From positions 1 to 12,680 of the forward strand of contig JAUWHT010000390.1 in the NCBI GenBank assembly GCA_030605745.1: a stretch of DNA of 12,680 bases. The letters run 5' to 3'. Shown here piece by piece: positions 10,999 through 12,680 of this stretch. A model generated the notes under the pieces. It worked only from the letters and a program-made list of their open reading frames with translations, did no database searches and was not told where the DNA came from. Made by a program: the position numbers and the translations under genes. Numbering within the stretch: position 1 is the stretch's first letter; each line of letters opens with the position of its first letter. This DNA is from Pirellulales bacterium (GTDB taxonomy: Bacteria > Planctomycetota > Planctomycetia > Pirellulales > Thermoguttaceae).

Positions 10999-12531
10999 AT
11001 GAGTGTCTTCCTGGGTATCGACATCGGCACTTCCGGCACCAAGACCCTGGCGATCGACGAGAAGGGCAATATCCTGGCCGACGCTATGGAGACCTACCCC
11101 TGCCACGTCCCCAAGCCGCTCTGGAGCGAGCAGGACCCTGACGACTGGTGGCAGGCCACAATCACGTCGGTTCGCAAGGTGACGAAGAAGGCCAAGCTGA
11201 AGCCGGCCGAGGTGAAGGCGATCGGGCTTTCGGGCCAGATGCACGGGTCGGTGTTCCTCGATCGGCGCGACAAGGTCGTCCGCCGGGCGATCCTCTGGAA
11301 CGACCAACGGACGGCCGCCGAATGTCGGGAAATCGAGCAGCGGGCCGGCGGGCGCCGGAAGCTGATCAAGATGGTGGCCAATCCGGCCCTGACCGGGTTC
11401 ACCGCGCCGAAAATCCTCTGGCTGCGAAACCACGAGCCTAGCAATTTCGACAAAACGTGCAAAATCCTCTTGCCCAAGGACGAAATCCGCCGCCGTATGA
11501 CCGGCCAGTACGCAACCGACGTCAGCGATGCCAGCGGAATGCTGCTGTTGGACGTGGCCAAGCGCAATTGGTCGAAGCGGCTGCTCTCGGCACTGGAACT
11601 CGACATCGACCTGCTGGCCAAATGCTACGAGTCGGAAGACGTGACCGGCAAGCTCACACCGGCGGCCGCTGGGGCGCTGGGGCTAACGACCGACTGCCTG
11701 GTGGTCGGCGGGGCGGGCGACTGCGCGGCCGGCGCGGTGGGCAACGGCATCGTCAACCGCGGCGTGCTCTCCACCTCCATCGGCACCTCCGGCGTGATGT
11801 TCGTCCATTGCGACCAGGTGAAGATCGACCCCGAAGGCCGCGTGCACACCTTCTGCCATGCGGTGCGCGGCAAGTGGCACATGATGGGCGTAAACCTCTC
11901 GGCCGGCGGGTCGTTGCAGTGGTTCCGAAACGAGCTTTGCAAGGCCGACGTGGCCAAGACAAAGCTGGCGGGCAGCGAAGTCTACGACCTGCTGACCAAG
12001 GAGGCCAAAGCCGTGCCCGCCGGTAGCGAGGGCCTGTTCTTCTTGCCCTACCTGTCCGGCGAGCGCACGCCGCACGCCGACCCCGATGCCCGAGGTTGCT
12101 TCGTCGGCTTGACCCTGGCCCATACCCGGGGGCACCTGATCCGCGCAATCATGGAGGGGGTGACCTACTCGATGCGGGACAGCCTGGCGATTTTCGACGG
12201 GCTGGGGGTGCCGGTGCGGCAGATTCGCGCGTCCGGCGGCGGCTCCCGAAGCCCCTTGTGGCGACAGATACAGGCCGACATCTTCGGCCGAAAAGTGGTC
12301 ACCATAAATACCAAGGAAGGAGCGGCCTACGGCGTTGCCCTGCTGGCCGCCGTCGGCGCCGGGGCGTTCAAAAACATCCGCGAGGCCTGCGAAGCCACCA
12401 TTCGCGTGGTCCAAGAAACCTCCGTAGACCGCGCCGCAAGGAGGTACTACGATCGGGCGTTCCCGATCTATCAGCAGCTTTATCGCTCGCTCAAGAATGA
12501 CTTCAAGAGCATCGCGGCGCTGGAAGCGTAG
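10999..12531 (+). CDS. xylB: Xylulokinase
   Basis: This cytoplasmic FGGY-family kinase phosphorylates D-xylulose with ATP to xylulose 5-phosphate, which enters the pentose phosphate pathway. The 510-aa length is normal. The N-terminal ATPase motif G-I-D-I-G-T-S-G-T-K is present with D8. The sugar-contact motif G-Q-M-H-G has M81-H82. W-N-D-Q-R-T follows. The catalytic base is D241 in G-A-G-D-C-A-A-G. The C-terminal half has S-I-G-T-S-G-V, Y-L-S-G-E-R-T-P-H and G-G-G-S-R-S-P-L-W-R-Q-I-Q-A-D. ATG 10999 starts directly at the conserved motif; a weak AAGG lies about 10 nt upstream. It is divergent from a sugar-type binding lipoprotein, suggesting a pentose uptake and use pair, although no xylose isomerase gene is in view. 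Confidence 0.94.
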   Translation: MSVFLGIDIGTSGTKTLAIDEKGNILADAMETYPCHVPKPLWSEQDPDDWWQATITSVRKVTKKAKLKPAEVKAIGLSGQMHGSVFLDRRDKVVRRAILWNDQRTAAECREIEQRAGGRRKLIKMVANPALTGFTAPKILWLRNHEPSNFDKTCKILLPKDEIRRRMTGQYATDVSDASGMLLLDVAKRNWSKRLLSALELDIDLLAKCYESEDVTGKLTPAAAGALGLTTDCLVVGGAGDCAAGAVGNGIVNRGVLSTSIGTSGVMFVHCDQVKIDPEGRVHTFCHAVRGKWHMMGVNLSAGGSLQWFRNELCKADVAKTKLAGSEVYDLLTKEAKAVPAGSEGLFFLPYLSGERTPHADPDARGCFVGLTLAHTRGHLIRAIMEGVTYSMRDSLAIFDGLGVPVRQIRASGGGSRSPLWRQIQADIFGRKVVTINTKEGAAYGVALLAAVGAGAFKNIREACEATIRVVQETSVDRAARRYYDRAFPIYQQLYRSLKNDFKSIAALEA

Positions 12532-12533
12532 CT

Positions 12534-12566
12534 GTCAGGATTGCAAATTGCCTGACTCTAACGTTT
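12534..12566 (+). terminator. Possible weak intrinsic terminator after xylB
   Basis: gtcagg (12534-12539) pairs with cctgac (12551-12556) around an 11-nt loop, 3 nt after the xylB stop codon. A short T-rich stretch follows at about 12563-12568. The stem is short, so this is a weak call. Confidence 0.4.
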
Positions 12567-12624
12567 TCTATGTGTACGGTCCGCCGCCTGCAAGGGAGGC
12601 ACAGACCTGAAGGTTGTGTAGCCA

Positions 12625-12680
12625 ATGTGGGTGGTATTGCTTCTGGTTAAGTCGGTGGGCGGGGCTCTGGTATTTGCGTG
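12625..12680 (+). CDS. Possible 5' end of a hydrophobic protein, cut by the window end
   Basis: From ATG 12625 the frame stays open to the window edge for 18 codons and reads M-W-V-V-L-L-L-V-K-S-V-G-G-A-L-V-F-A, which could be a signal or membrane segment. There is no good ribosome-binding site, and the piece is too short to identify. It could equally be chance. Confidence 0.2.
   Translation, partial: MWVVLLLVKSVGGALVFA

Overview
The window looks like the chromosome of a GC-rich environmental bacterium. A planctomycete (Pirellulales-like) is my best guess, from the exported DUF4091 and (alpha/alpha)6 glycosidase-type genes, scarce Shine-Dalgarno sites at several genes, and heptamer repeats that I associate with that group. 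That placement is inference. Most genes are about 60% G+C by eye. Two islands are much lower (30-45% in the 60-base lines I counted): about 4185-5050, a mosaic of gene remnants, and about 8974-9430, a toxin-antitoxin pair.

Layout: (1) 1-1242, 3' part of recJ, ending in a repeat-derived tail; (2) 1284-1922, pcm (protein-L-isoaspartate methyltransferase); (3) a good sigma70-type promoter, then tRNA-Pro(CGG) and a long RNA hairpin; (4) 2110-4132, an exported (alpha/alpha)6 glycosidase-like gene broken by one frameshift; (5) 4188-5357, an A+T-rich stretch holding a LamG N-terminus, N- and C-terminal pieces of a DUF4091-type protein, and an IS1380 transposase with its middle deleted; (6) 5354-7531, an intact exported protein with an F5/8C-like domain and a DUF4091/GH123-like domain; (7) a gene-poor gap; (8) 7883-8866, a REC-GGDEF diguanylate cyclase; (9) on the minus strand, tRNA-Ala(CGC), a Phd/YefM-type antitoxin, a RelE/ParE toxin and a family 1 solute-binding lipoprotein; (10) 10999-12531, a xylulokinase read divergently from the lipoprotein gene.

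Working together: recJ and pcm are packed as a probable housekeeping operon whose last stop codon lies in the tRNA-Pro promoter. The glycosidase-like and DUF4091 proteins both carry export signals and probably attack polysaccharide outside the cytoplasm. The substrate-binding lipoprotein and the xylulokinase share a short divergent promoter region and may form a sugar uptake and phosphorylation unit, although no permease gene is in view. The toxin-antitoxin pair sits 6 nt after the lipoprotein gene and 7 nt before tRNA-Ala, so it may now be co-transcribed with both.

I see no CRISPR array, phage genes or clear new defence system. The most unusual features are two four-unit heptamer arrays used as coding sequence (the RecJ C-terminus and the lipoprotein signal peptide), the toxin-antitoxin wedge upstream of the tRNA, and the serially deleted remnant island.
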